Positions 48,011 through 57,425 of a DNA stretch of 64,000 nucleotides are shown piece after piece. The stretch is taken from positions 78,846,756 to 78,910,755 of the forward strand of contig CM060731.1 of the NCBI GenBank assembly GCA_030704615.1, in the 5' to 3' direction. Origin of the DNA: Takakia lepidozioides (lineage: Eukaryota; Streptophyta; Takakiopsida; Takakiales; Takakiaceae). Numbering within the stretch: position 1 is the stretch's first letter; every line of letters starts with the position of its first letter. The position numbers were made by a program, and so were the translations under genes. A model generated the notes under the pieces. The model worked only from the letters and a program-made list of their open reading frames with translations. It was not told the DNA's origin and made no database searches.

Positions 48011-48160
48011 CTATCCCAAGCAGTGTGGACACAACCAATCTCCGTCAGGAACCTTCTCAAGAGGTGGTGTCAAGCATCCCATATGCCAACCCCTTGAGCA
48101 TCGATCACACACCAGCATGGTGGCTGCCCCTTTGGCAGACCCACAGAGCATGCACCTCAA
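48011..48160 (-). other. PHD finger domain
   Basis: C4HC3 zinc ligands: C-x2-C-x11-C-x2-C-x4-H-x2-C-x14-C-x2-C. Key text LVCDRCSRGWHMGCL and GDWLCPHC. Same ORF as the integrase, so it is an element domain, not a host gene. Confidence 0.88.
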
Positions 48161-49579
48161 ACCTGCAGGTACCACTGCCAAGTTTGGGTCAACTCTGCCA
48201 TCGACATTGGGAAGGTGACATGGCGCACAATTACGCACATGGTCCTTCCAAGTCATGCCATCCCGACCCTCCAAGATCAGGACCCCTGAGGGCAACACCT
48301 CTCGAACCCTCAGAATAACACGCCCTGCAGTAACATCCAGAGTCGTAGGAGCAGTCTGCTGCAAATAAACATAGTCACCAGGGCTAAACCTCCGAACCCC
48401 AGGACGATATCCTCCACCACGTATAGTGGCATACCTCAACGTATCACGGTGCTGTGCAATGGCAAGGTTCTCAAAAGCCATGGGCATGACTTTCTTGAAC
48501 AACTCTGCACGCTGATCACATGCACGTACCCACACGTCCGGATCGTCAAGGTTAAGGACTTGAGCAGTGTCCCTACGAATGGCTGCAGGCAAATCCGGCT
48601 CTCGGCCAAAGAGAAGGAAATATGGTGAGAAGGAGGCAAGTGATGCTTGTTTGCTGAACCTGTAGCCCATGGCTAACCAAGGAACCTGAAGATCCCAATC
48701 TCCTAGGTGTCCCTTCTGCAAGCCATACTTGCGCAAACCCCTCTTCACCGTCTGAACAACTCTCTCTGCTAAGCCATCGGCCTCAGGATGATCCCGAGAA
48801 GTGGTGCGGTGGTCTATCAAGGCTTTATCACACAAAGCCTGAAACTCCCCCAAGAACTCTCTCCCTTGGTCCGTGAGTACCTCAGCTGGAGCACCAAATC
48901 GGCTAAGCACACGATCCAAGAATGCATACGCAGCCCCCTCACTAGCCTTGTCAGGCAATGGAACCAACTCAATCCACTTGGAGAAGTGCTCCACCATCAC
49001 CAACACATATCTGTGGTGGCGCATAGTCAGTGGCAACGGTCCTGCGAAGTCAAGACTCCACCTGTAGCCCAATCCCATGATAGGTAAAGGATGCAACTGT
49101 GGTGTAGGGGCGTTGAATGAAGCACGCACCCTGTCACACACCATGCACCTAGCCACAAACTGTTGCACCTCTGTATGCATACCACGCCACCAATACTGCC
49201 CCTGCAGTAAACTGTGAGTGCGTCGCACTCCAAAATGCCCCAACTCCTCATGGGCATGCCGCACTAACCGTGCACGCTGTGTGGGGTGAGGCACAATCCT
49301 CACCCGACCATCCTCCCACACTCGAAGTAGGTGTATCCCCTCCCACTTGAACCTCTTGGCTCGTTGCAGGATCCGATCCCTCTCCCTGGCAGTCACAATG
49401 GCTGCCGTGTCTCCCGTGCGGAGGTAGTCCAACACAGCCGAATCCTCATGTATATCTCTGGCACCACCTAGCTCATCACTAGCCTCAGGGTCCTCAGACA
49501 CTCCGTCTACAGTCATCCTGTTGTAGGTCCAATCTGACCTCCCGATGCCAAGATACACAAAAATGCAGATGCGTGCCAT
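48011..49579 (-). CDS. Retrotransposon integrase with C-terminal PHD finger
   Basis: Open 522-codon frame. Integrase HHCC zinc domain (HEELGHFGVRRTH, then CMVCDRVR), DDE core (SLDFAGPLPL; LTDQGREFLGEF; HPEADGLAERVVQTVKRGL with the catalytic Glu), and an SH3-like C-terminal region (FSPGDYVYLQQ). The last 49 residues (48160-48011) form a PHD finger: CMLC, then CDRC, GWHMGC and DWLCPHC, the C4HC3 order with the conserved Trp before the last Cys pair. PHD fingers read histone H3 tails, so this may take the place of the chromodomain in targeting (inference). The frame overlaps the RT ORF by 67 bp in the -1 frame. Confidence 0.93.
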   Translation of the reverse strand: MARICIFVYLGIGRSDWTYNRMTVDGVSEDPEASDELGGARDIHEDSAVLDYLRTGDTAAIVTARERDRILQRAKRFKWEGIHLLRVWEDGRVRIVPHPTQRARLVRHAHEELGHFGVRRTHSLLQGQYWWRGMHTEVQQFVARCMVCDRVRASFNAPTPQLHPLPIMGLGYRWSLDFAGPLPLTMRHHRYVLVMVEHFSKWIELVPLPDKASEGAAYAFLDRVLSRFGAPAEVLTDQGREFLGEFQALCDKALIDHRTTSRDHPEADGLAERVVQTVKRGLRKYGLQKGHLGDWDLQVPWLAMGYRFSKQASLASFSPYFLLFGREPDLPAAIRRDTAQVLNLDDPDVWVRACDQRAELFKKVMPMAFENLAIAQHRDTLRYATIRGGGYRPGVRRFSPGDYVYLQQTAPTTLDVTAGRVILRVREVLPSGVLILEGRDGMTWKDHVRNCAPCHLPNVDGRVDPNLAVVPAGLRCMLCGSAKGAATMLVCDRCSRGWHMGCLTPPLEKVPDGDWLCPHCLG

Positions 49580-51063
49580 CCCGGCACCATCTCCTCGTCC
49601 GTCTCACCATGCCACCGAGCTCCAGTGTCATCCTGCTGGCTCATGCATGGATTGCGACTCAATCCATCCGCATCCCGATTGACCAAACCCGGTCGATGCA
49701 CAACCTGAAAGTCATACTCCTGGAGTATAAGTGCCCACCGTGCAAGCTTCCCCGTAAGCTTGTCTGACTCCATCAACCACTTGAGTGGCTGGTGATCCGT
49801 GACAAGGGTGAAAAGATTGCCGTATAGATAGCACCTGAAGTGTGCCACGGCCCACACTGCAGCTAAGCACTCTCCCTCATATGAGCTGTACTTAGCCTCT
49901 GCAGCGTTGTTCGAGCGGCTAGCGTAAGCCACTACGAACTCTCTTCCCTCATCATCCACCTGTGTGAGCACCGCTCCAAGCCCCAGCATGCTCCAATCCG
50001 TATGCAGCTGAAAGGGACGCCCCCTGATAGGTCGTCTCAAGATAGGCGCCGAGGTCAACCTCGCCTTGAGCTCTTGAAAAGCTCGTTCCTGCTCATCTTC
50101 CCACTGCCACTCCTGGTCCACCTTGGTCAGCTTGGTTAGAGCCTTTGCAATGGTACTAAATCCCTTGACAAACCGTCTATAATAGTTTGCCAACCCCATG
50201 AAAGCTCGAACTCGGCTCACATCCGTGGGGCGTGGAATTTGTGCAATGGCCTCTACCTTAGTCTGCTGTACCCCCAATCCTCCAGGATATATCATGTGAC
50301 CCAGATACTCAATCTGGTTGTGGAAAAACTTGCACTTCCCCGGATGCAACTTCAATCCGTGCGCTCTCAAGCGCTCCAATACCACCTGAAGGTGTCTCTC
50401 ATGCTCCTCCATCGTAACACTAAAGATGATGATGTCATCTATGTAGCACCGAGCAAAGTCCACCCCTGCTAGAATCCTATCCATGACTCTCTGAAACTCT
50501 GCAGGAGCATTCTTAAGCCCAAATGGTAAGAACCGCCACTGATATAGGCAATCCTTGCCGTGCTCATTGATCCCCCAGAATGCCGTCTTCTGCTTGTCCT
50601 CCTTGATTGGCAACTGGTGATATCCGGATCGTAAATCCAAAGTGCTAAAGGCCTTAGCATGCCCGATGGCATCAAAGATCTCCTCTGGTGTTGGCATGGC
50701 ATACTTATCGGACTTGGTCTGACGATTTACAGGCCGGTAATCACCGCACATACGTCTCTCCGTCCAATTGCCATAGACATCCTTCTTGGCTGGCATCACT
50801 GTGGCTGAAGCATACTCTCCACCAGAGAGCTCCACCAAACCTGCCTCCCAGAGATCTTGAGTCCTCATCTGAATCAAAGACCTCTCCATGTCACTGTATC
50901 TATAGGGTCTCCGAAAGATTGGCGTGTCAGTGGCCAACTCAATACGGATCTCTTGACCCTTCAGTGCTCCCAAGTCCTTCAAACTGAAGGCAAAGCAATT
51001 CCTGTAAGCCCTCAGGAAACCGCCGTATACGTCGTCTCTCTCCTCCGGTGACAATGGGTCCAA
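49513..51063 (-). CDS. Retrotransposon reverse transcriptase-RNase H
   Basis: 516-codon open frame. RT signatures: EYASATVMPAKKD, CGDYRPVNRQT, FSTLDLRSGYHQLPI, FLPFGLKNAPAEFQRVMD and the catalytic YIDDIIIFS. The thumb and connection region includes FMGLANYYRRFVKGFS. RNase H: FQLHTDWSMLGLGAVL, YSSYEGECLAAVWA, TDHQPLKWLM and DADGLSRNP, with catalytic acidic residues in place. All Ty3/gypsy hallmarks. Upstream the frame is separated from the methyltransferase part by a frameshift near 51200. Confidence 0.95.
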   Translation of the reverse strand: MDPLSPEERDDVYGGFLRAYRNCFAFSLKDLGALKGQEIRIELATDTPIFRRPYRYSDMERSLIQMRTQDLWEAGLVELSGGEYASATVMPAKKDVYGNWTERRMCGDYRPVNRQTKSDKYAMPTPEEIFDAIGHAKAFSTLDLRSGYHQLPIKEDKQKTAFWGINEHGKDCLYQWRFLPFGLKNAPAEFQRVMDRILAGVDFARCYIDDIIIFSVTMEEHERHLQVVLERLRAHGLKLHPGKCKFFHNQIEYLGHMIYPGGLGVQQTKVEAIAQIPRPTDVSRVRAFMGLANYYRRFVKGFSTIAKALTKLTKVDQEWQWEDEQERAFQELKARLTSAPILRRPIRGRPFQLHTDWSMLGLGAVLTQVDDEGREFVVAYASRSNNAAEAKYSSYEGECLAAVWAVAHFRCYLYGNLFTLVTDHQPLKWLMESDKLTGKLARWALILQEYDFQVVHRPGLVNRDADGLSRNPCMSQQDDTGARWHGETDEEMVPGWHASAFLCILASGGQIGPTTG

Positions 51064-51208
51064 TGTCAGGCTCCCAATTGTCCTCCGTAACTACAACCTT
51101 AAGTCCAGTGGGCTTAGAGGTAGAGGACGCGTCCGTGGTTGCTATGCTGCAACCTCTTGAGCAGTACTCCCTACCTGCTCAGTCAATGACAAGGCTCATC
51201 CTGCCCCA

Positions 51209-52669
51209 TCATCTCATCCTTGAGGACCTCCTCAACCCGAGAAGAATCCCAACCTCATCCATCACAGCCGCCTTGGCTGCCAACTCCCTCTGAACCTCGA
51301 GCACCTCCCACGTGTGCCATGGATGCATGCACCCCGTGGTCCTCACATGCTCGCCCCCACTCACTGCCTGTACCGTCTCGGTAGGCAGAGAGACCATTGA
51401 GGGAAGTGTATTCCGCACTCTGCGTTGCTCAGCTAGAGCCAAGCTGATAATCCAGGTCAAGCAATTGAGATCCATTGCTTGCCCCAACACTTGACGACGT
51501 GATGCCTCAGAAAGAGACGACACCGCCGTGGTACCAGTGGTAAAACCCATTGCCCGCTCACGCTCGTCAGCATTAGGCTCCACTAACTGCTGCAACTGAG
51601 CATCCCACAGGAGGCCAGGTCCACTATCCCGGAAAGCATGCGATCCTGGGAAGCTGAGCAGTGTAGTGTAGGTAATGCTGCTCGTGGTTGACCCACCTTG
51701 TTGACCACTGCCAAAGGCGAACGGTCATCGTGTCTCACACGTTGAGACTGCCTCCCTGTGTCCAGAATGTTATCCACTGTGAGATGTGCTGGCCGCTGCA
51801 CCCCATCAAATGCACGCTTGAGCAGTGCGGGTGGCATCATGTTAGTCCACCATAGCCGTGGACGATGAGCCCGTGACCCCACTGTAGCTGCATCTAGCAA
51901 CACTGCTGACCCAAGCCACGACCGGACTTGATGCACACTGGCCATCACCCTGGCCCGAGAATCGCCCATCAGTGGCACATTCTCCAAGATGTATGCTGGA
52001 GATACAGCTTGATGAAGCTGCAAGTGGCGCAAAACCCGCACCATCTCCCAAAACAGACCCGACCTCGAGTCTCGCAATCCATTGCCATGCCCGGCTGATG
52101 AATGCCCTTGGCAGGGCCAAACCTGCCACTACCAGATCAATGGAGCCAACCCGCTCCAAATCCTGCGCCCCCAGCAACGAAATGTCTGCTGGCAAGGCCT
52201 GCTGATATCCACGAATTGCAGACACCGACAACAACTCAGGGTACCGCTGCACCAACTGAGCAACATGGCGAAGTGAAACGCGTCGTGCAGTCTCATCCCT
52301 CTCCACATACAGGTAACGCCGAACTCGTACACTGCCTGTAAACACAGCAGCCAATCCGGTGCTGATCCCGCCAAACAAGTCCAGAAGACAAATGCCTTCA
52401 TCCGGAGACTGCCACACAATAGGTGTGGTGTCCAATGGAGACAATTGAGGTGGTCCTGGTGCAATCCCCACACTCTCCTCCTCTCCTGACGGTACAAAAG
52501 CCTCCACCCAGGCTTGTTGCACCCGTCGATCAGCATCCCGCTGCAAATCCTTGCTCGTGCCCCACAATGGAGTCTGAGCAACCATGGTAGGCAACTCCGC
52601 CATACCATACATGTCATCCTGCTCTCCCGGAGGTGGTACATCCTCTGAATGAGCATTGCCCTCAAGCAA
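51209..52669 (-). pseudogene. Cytosine-5 DNA methyltransferase domain within retrotransposon pol (frameshifted)
   Basis: Three minus frames (52669-51842, 52077-51583, 51595-51209) together carry C5-methyltransferase motifs in order. Motif I LLDLFGGISTGL (about 52385-52350, SAM binding). IDLVVAG leads to motif IV: the catalytic WPCQ is at 52119-52108 in the +1 frame, directly before NGLRDSRSGLFWEMVRVL. Motif VI is ENV at 51984-51976, motif VIII RAHRPRLWW (about 51875-51849), and late motifs ERERAMGF (about 51569) and VLGQAMDLN (about 51490). The span of about 300 residues fits a compact catalytic domain. GLRDSRSGLFW and RAHRPRLWW resemble the DNMT3/DRM group (inference). One extra base near 52120 and another shift near 51600 break this copy, so it is probably inactive unless these are sequencing errors. 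The location between protease and RT, in the same strand and polyprotein order, shows it belongs to the element. Confidence 0.87.
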
Positions 52670-52673
52670 CTCT

Positions 52674-53135
52674 CTAGGCCAACTCTGCCGCTGTGAATGC
52701 TGCTAGTGTCGGCATCTTGCCTCGCTGGGCAACCGCAACTCCTCCTATGAACGTCACAGGGAGCTGCACACGCCGGCCCTCCCCTGACTGCCATGCAGGC
52801 CTATAGGAAGCTGACTCCTCCCAAAAATCCAGGGTGAAGCCCATGGGGTACAACACTGCCCCACCAACCAGGACATCGTATGAGACTGCGTCTGTCACAA
52901 TGGCCTTGGCTCGCATCACTGAGCCATCTGTAGGGTGATCCGGCCGTAGTCTGATAGCCAACTCATGCCGTGTCATGCCCCGAGCCTGCTCCGATCCTCC
53001 AGAGACGTCTGTATCTGGAAAGGACAAGGCTCCATATCCGCCTCCGTGAGGCCCAAGCCTGCAATAGCAGCTCTGCCAGCATCAGTGGCTGAGCTCCCGA
53101 GTCCAACAAGACCGCAGTGGCCGGTACCTCTTGCC
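52674..53135 (-). pseudogene. Retrotransposon aspartic protease
   Basis: Around 53110 the minus strand reads TAVLLDSGAQPLML, the DSGA active site. The frame 53027-52674 continues with RAKAIVTDAVSYDVLVGGAVL and YPMGFTLDFW, then RVQLPVTFIGG. A frameshift near 53030 separates the two parts and another near 52674 precedes the methyltransferase. Confidence 0.78.
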
Positions 53136-53740
53136 TGCCGGTCCACTCAAACAGAAAATGCCATCCTGGTTGTCTAACATGACAACTCCAGGTGTCACCA
53201 TGGCGCGCTCAATGGCTGGCCTAGCTGGCAGCTCCATCAACCTGGCAGCTGCAGCTTGCCATGGCGCCGCCGTGGCAGTCTTGACCCTCAAATCCGAGGA
53301 TCCCTCCGGCACTACACTCCCACTATCTCCGCAGAAGATGAAGTAACCTCCCCACTCTCACAGAGTGTAGCTGCCAGCCTGAACACCTCAGCTGGTCTTA
53401 CCCCGGCGTCGCAATCATGGTAGCCGAGAACAATGGAGCCTGGCACACAGATGTGGCCGCTCCTAGCAGCACACTAGCTGCCGTAGCCTTGGCAACACTA
53501 GGTAGTGGTGCTACCCGTGTAGCTCTCCCAATGGCATAGTAACCTCCGCCTCGGTAACAGTCGGGCGAGAACTAGGTGCCATGGATGGCGTCGACACTGT
53601 CTCCGCCAATGTGAATGACTGAGGAAGCCTAGCCTGACGGCTTGCCTCCCCACGCTGTGGATCCAACTCCACCTCTGCACCTCGTGGCTCAGGAACTCGT
53701 GCTGCTCCTCGAGTCACGGCTGCAGCAGACTCCACCTGCA

Positions 53741-54350
53741 CTAGTGGTAGTGCTGCTCCACACATGAATCCCATGCCTCCCATATCTCCTCCCTCAGGAG
53801 CAGGAGTGGACCATCCGGCCTTAGAGCCGGTACCACCTGAGCTGTAGCCATGGCAGCGAGCCTCTGCTCTAGCTGCTGAAGCCGGTTGGCCATGCCTTGG
53901 TCAACACCCTGACCTCCGCGTCCTTGGCCACGTTGAGCTTGCCCTTGGCCTGCACCTCGTGGCTGGCCACCTCGTCCTCTCTGGGCTGCTCCACCTCGCC
54001 CCCGGCCACCATTGTTCCCTTGGAACTGGCCTGGGCGCAACTCAGGATGCAAACCATAACACTGGCCTCTCCATGCCCGTGCTTGCCACAATGCCCACAC
54101 TGCAACTGTGCAGGCTGTGCATGTGCCGGCCCTTTGCCTCCCTCTGGCAATCCTTCTTGACATGGGGTCCTCCACATGTCCAGCACACCACATCCGCCCG
54201 TTGTTGGCCAGCAAATGAAGGGAGAGACCCCTGCATCTGAGGTCCTCTCTGCCCTTCCCTGAGCTTCACCTGAGCCCCCTTGTTGCCTTGAGCACGTTGA
54301 GGTAGTGGTTGGCTAGGAGCACCACTACCCCGTGGGTGTCTCCTTAGCAA
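53741..54350 (-). pseudogene. Nucleocapsid region with two zinc knuckles
   Basis: Overlapping frames contain CWTCGGPHVKKDC (about 54195-54155) and CGHCGKHGHGEASC (about 54100-54060, partly across a frame change), then an RGG-rich basic stretch (GGRGRGGAAQRGRGGQPRG), typical of RNA-binding Gag C-termini, and a short coiled-coil-like LQQLEQRLAAMA. Confidence 0.75.
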
Positions 54351-54533
54351 ATCCCACCATGACCACTCGTTCCTCCACCATGTTGAGCTCTATCCGCTCT
54401 GCCAGCAAAAACACATTTGCTAAGGTGGGTTGGGCCGCTTGTAGGAGAGTTGCATCCCGCACCCTTCTCCTCAGCTCCTTGTCCAATATCCCATACCAGA
54501 ATTGGACTGCCTGAGCTTCCGTAACCCCTTGGG

Positions 54534-55304
54534 TTACATTATCAAGCGCCTCATGCGAGTGAAAGCCTCCCTCAAGCTCTCGGTCGGCTTCCGTTGGAAC
54601 TCTTGCAAGCTCCGCAACTTCTCTGTCCTCACCCCTTGGTAGTTCCCTCTCAACTCTTCGAAGAACTCCACAACAGGGTTGAAGGCAGGCACGGGTGCTA
54701 GTGCTGGTGCGGTAGTGGCTTGGGTGGTGGACGTCGTAGCTACTGTACCACCAGTCCCACTGCTACTTGCTGAAGCTGCCGGTGCAGCGGCAGGTGTAGC
54801 CACTGCCCTCGTGGCTCTAGTGCCCCTAGTGATGGAGACATAGTCGGGTGACCAGTACATCCTCCACTCCTCGATCTCAACCTCATGCCCCCGCCTGAAC
54901 TCATGGTAATCATCCATAGGCGGCCCCTCAAGGTGCTGAACCCTTTCCATGCCATGAAGGCGTAAATAGTTGTGGATTGCGCATTTGCTGCAAATCACAC
55001 CAACTATCAAACTCTTGGATAAAATCATCCAACTCAATGGTGCCCACCGCCCCAGAGTACCTTCGTGGCCCCTTGGTAGCTCCATACATCTCCTCCATTG
55101 TGTCCCACAACAATGGCAAAGAAACAACTTGCACCGCCGGTATGAGTCCTCCTGATTCACAATCCGAATCAGAACCTTCCGTAGAAGACACAGGAGGTGA
55201 AGGTGGCCTAAACCGCACACCTCGTCTCGTGTACCCACTAGTATCGCTAGTGCTCGAACGGCACTGTCCCCAGCAACTAGTGGCACCTCCGTGTTGACAC
55301 TCAA
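54534..55304 (-). CDS. Retrotransposon Gag (capsid part)
   Basis: 256-codon open frame; the likely real start is an internal ATG, as an overlapping frame at 55218 begins MRFRPPSPPVSSTEGSDSD. Contains FNPVVEFFEELRGNYQGVRT and EFQRKPTESLREAFTRMRRL, the usual end of a Ty3-type capsid domain. Ala/Thr-rich linker before it. Downstream (to about 54350) the capsid tail continues in another frame (QFWYGILDKELRRRV). Confidence 0.8.
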   Translation of the reverse strand: MSVNTEVPLVAGDSAVRALAILVGTRDEVCGLGHLHLLCLLRKVLIRIVNQEDSYRRCKLFLCHCCGTQWRRCMELPRGHEGTLGRWAPLSWMILSKSLIVGVICSKCAIHNYLRLHGMERVQHLEGPPMDDYHEFRRGHEVEIEEWRMYWSPDYVSITRGTRATRAVATPAAAPAASASSSGTGGTVATTSTTQATTAPALAPVPAFNPVVEFFEELRGNYQGVRTEKLRSLQEFQRKPTESLREAFTRMRRLIM

Positions 55305-55929
55305 CCGGTCATGAACATGTCCCTAACCCCTCTCCACAAGGTAACCGGGTAGAGAACCTGTTGCGGCTTATGGTTTGGAATACTAAGTTCCTAACATAGC
55401 CTACACCTGTACCTGCATCCACCGCAAGCACTCCTATGGTTGGCTGGTCATCACCTCCCTCACCACAGGAGAAACAATGATGGTCTGGCTGGTCATCACC
55501 CCAGCCTCACCATCGACAGCATGCTCTAGGACTGGCCGGTGATCAAATCCGGACCAATCACCTATAAAAACGCGCCCACACAAAACTAGCATGGCGCACA
55601 GTCAAGCATGCAGGTATGGAGGGGATCCAAACACAAGAAATCAGACGACAACTCCCCCACCAAAAACAACTCCATGCTCCTGCAAGGACACCCCAGCCCA
55701 AACCCGGACTGACTCTTGCCTCCACCTACGGAAAGGTCTTGGCCTAATGAGAGGGTGGAAACTACGAGGAAGAGAAGCTAAAGCAATGCCTAACCCCAGC
55801 ATGCCTCATCCCAACACTTCCTCTCCTCTCCCTCACTTGCATGACCATGGGAATATCATGAAGATACTCCTCAAACCGCCCTCCACGAGCTTCAAAATTC
55901 GGCCTTCCAGACCACATGCCAGTCCTTAG

Positions 55930-56580
55930 GCAGTCCACCAGTGCCTCCACGAGTCAGCACAGGCCGTCCACAGGTCAACACGGGCCACCACAGACCAGCA
56001 CAGGCCCACACAGCTCACTGGTCAGCCGTCACAGTCCCACAGGCCACTTGTCCCACATTCAAAGGCCTCACATTCACAGTCACAGGGGCACGGCAGGCCC
56101 GTCACAGCCCCAAAGGCCATTTGCCTCAGGCACAGCCCTCACAGCCCTCACAGCCCCAAAGGCCTGCCACAGCCCCTCACAGGCCCCTCCTGTCACAGCC
56201 CCTCACAGCCCCTCACAGTCACAGGTTGTCACAGCCCCTCACAGCCCGTCACAGCCCCAAAGGCCAGCACGGCCTTTTTCACAGCCTGTCACATCAGGTC
56301 ACAGCCTGGAATCACATTCACAGCCATTCAACAGGCCCCACAGTCACAGCCCGTCACAGCCCCAGGCCTCAGGCACAGCCTCACAGCCGTCACAGCCCCA
56401 AAGGCACACAGCCTGTTCACAGCCCGTCACAGCCCCACAGGGCACATCACAGCCCCTCACAGCACAGCCCACAGCCGTCCAACATCACAGCCCGTCACAG
56501 CAGGCCCTTCACAGCCCCAAAGGCCACACAGCCTGTCACAGCCTTCCATCACACACAGCCTGTCACAGCCCCACACATGG
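55930..56580. repeat. TCACAGCCC short tandem array
   Basis: Dozens of variants of tcacagcccc(tcacagcc) and cacagccccaaaggcc, total about 650 bp, low in T and G. Opens long artefactual plus-strand frames rich in Ser, His, Pro and Gln. Confidence 0.9.
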
Positions 56581-57039
56581 CCGCTCTGGCAGTTTAGCCA
56601 TTTCTCCAAGGGGTTTAGCCACGCCAAGCTAGGGTTTGTGTCTCTTGGACTCTAGGCTTCTTTCCACCGAGCTATGGTGGCTGTGAGGAAATCAGCAAGG
56701 TATCCTTGCTCTTTCGGCTCCCACACACCACCATAGTAGCCCTAAGCCATGAGGTGGTTGCCACAAACCAAGCCTTCTTTCTCACTTAGCCTCCCCAAAC
56801 ACGCCACTAAACTCAATGGCAAACAACCAAGCCCTGCTGGTTCCCAGCCCTTGTGAGCACTCATTCAAGCACTCTCATTGGCCATAGCATCTGTCTTAGA
56901 GCCTATTCAGCCCTACACCTGTTGCTTCAAGAGTTGCGCTCCCTTCAAGCTTGAAGTTGAAACCCCAACTCACATAGGCCCTACAAGTGCTTTCTTTCAC
57001 TCCAAGTGGAAACCAGCCCTAGACCTTCCGTTCTAGCTC

Positions 57040-57425
57040 TCTAAGCTTGAAAACAAGAGCCTCAATGGGCTGAAGGCATGCTCCACACATGCCCCACTCT
57101 CACCATAAGAGAATCAGCTCCTTTGCTTCATTTCTTGCACCCACAAACCTGAAATACAAGCTTCAGCAGGCTGAAAGCATGCTCTACATGCCCTACAGGG
57201 AAACCAGCCCCTTCCTTCCTTTCTTGCACTCCCACACCTAAAAGTGCAAGCCTTCACCAGGCTGATAGCATGCTCCACACATGCATTGCCCTCACATAAG
57301 GGAAGTCAGCCCTTCCCTCTTCCTTGCTTGCCCTCCAAGCTTGAAGATGGAAGCTTCAATGAGCTGAATACATGCTCCACACATGCAACCTCTTCACACA
57401 AGAGATATCAGCCCCCTATCTTGGC
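57040..57425. repeat. ~105-bp tandem array, about four units
   Basis: Units share gctga(a/t)(g/t)gcatgctc(c/t)acacatgc, a variable stretch and (a/g)gaaatcagcccctt near the end. Starts recur near 57070, 57170, 57260 and 57365. Confidence 0.7.

Noticed and set aside
48011-48160. Independent host PHD-finger gene
   Set aside because: The PHD residues are in the same uninterrupted ORF as the integrase.
51583-52669. Host DNA methyltransferase gene interrupted by retroelements
   Set aside because: The domain is collinear and on the same strand between element protease and RT, with no introns and no insertion borders around it.
55916-56632. 238-codon plus-strand ORF
   Set aside because: Produced by the TCACAGCCC tandem array; low-complexity Ser/His/Pro/Gln translation in two overlapping frames.
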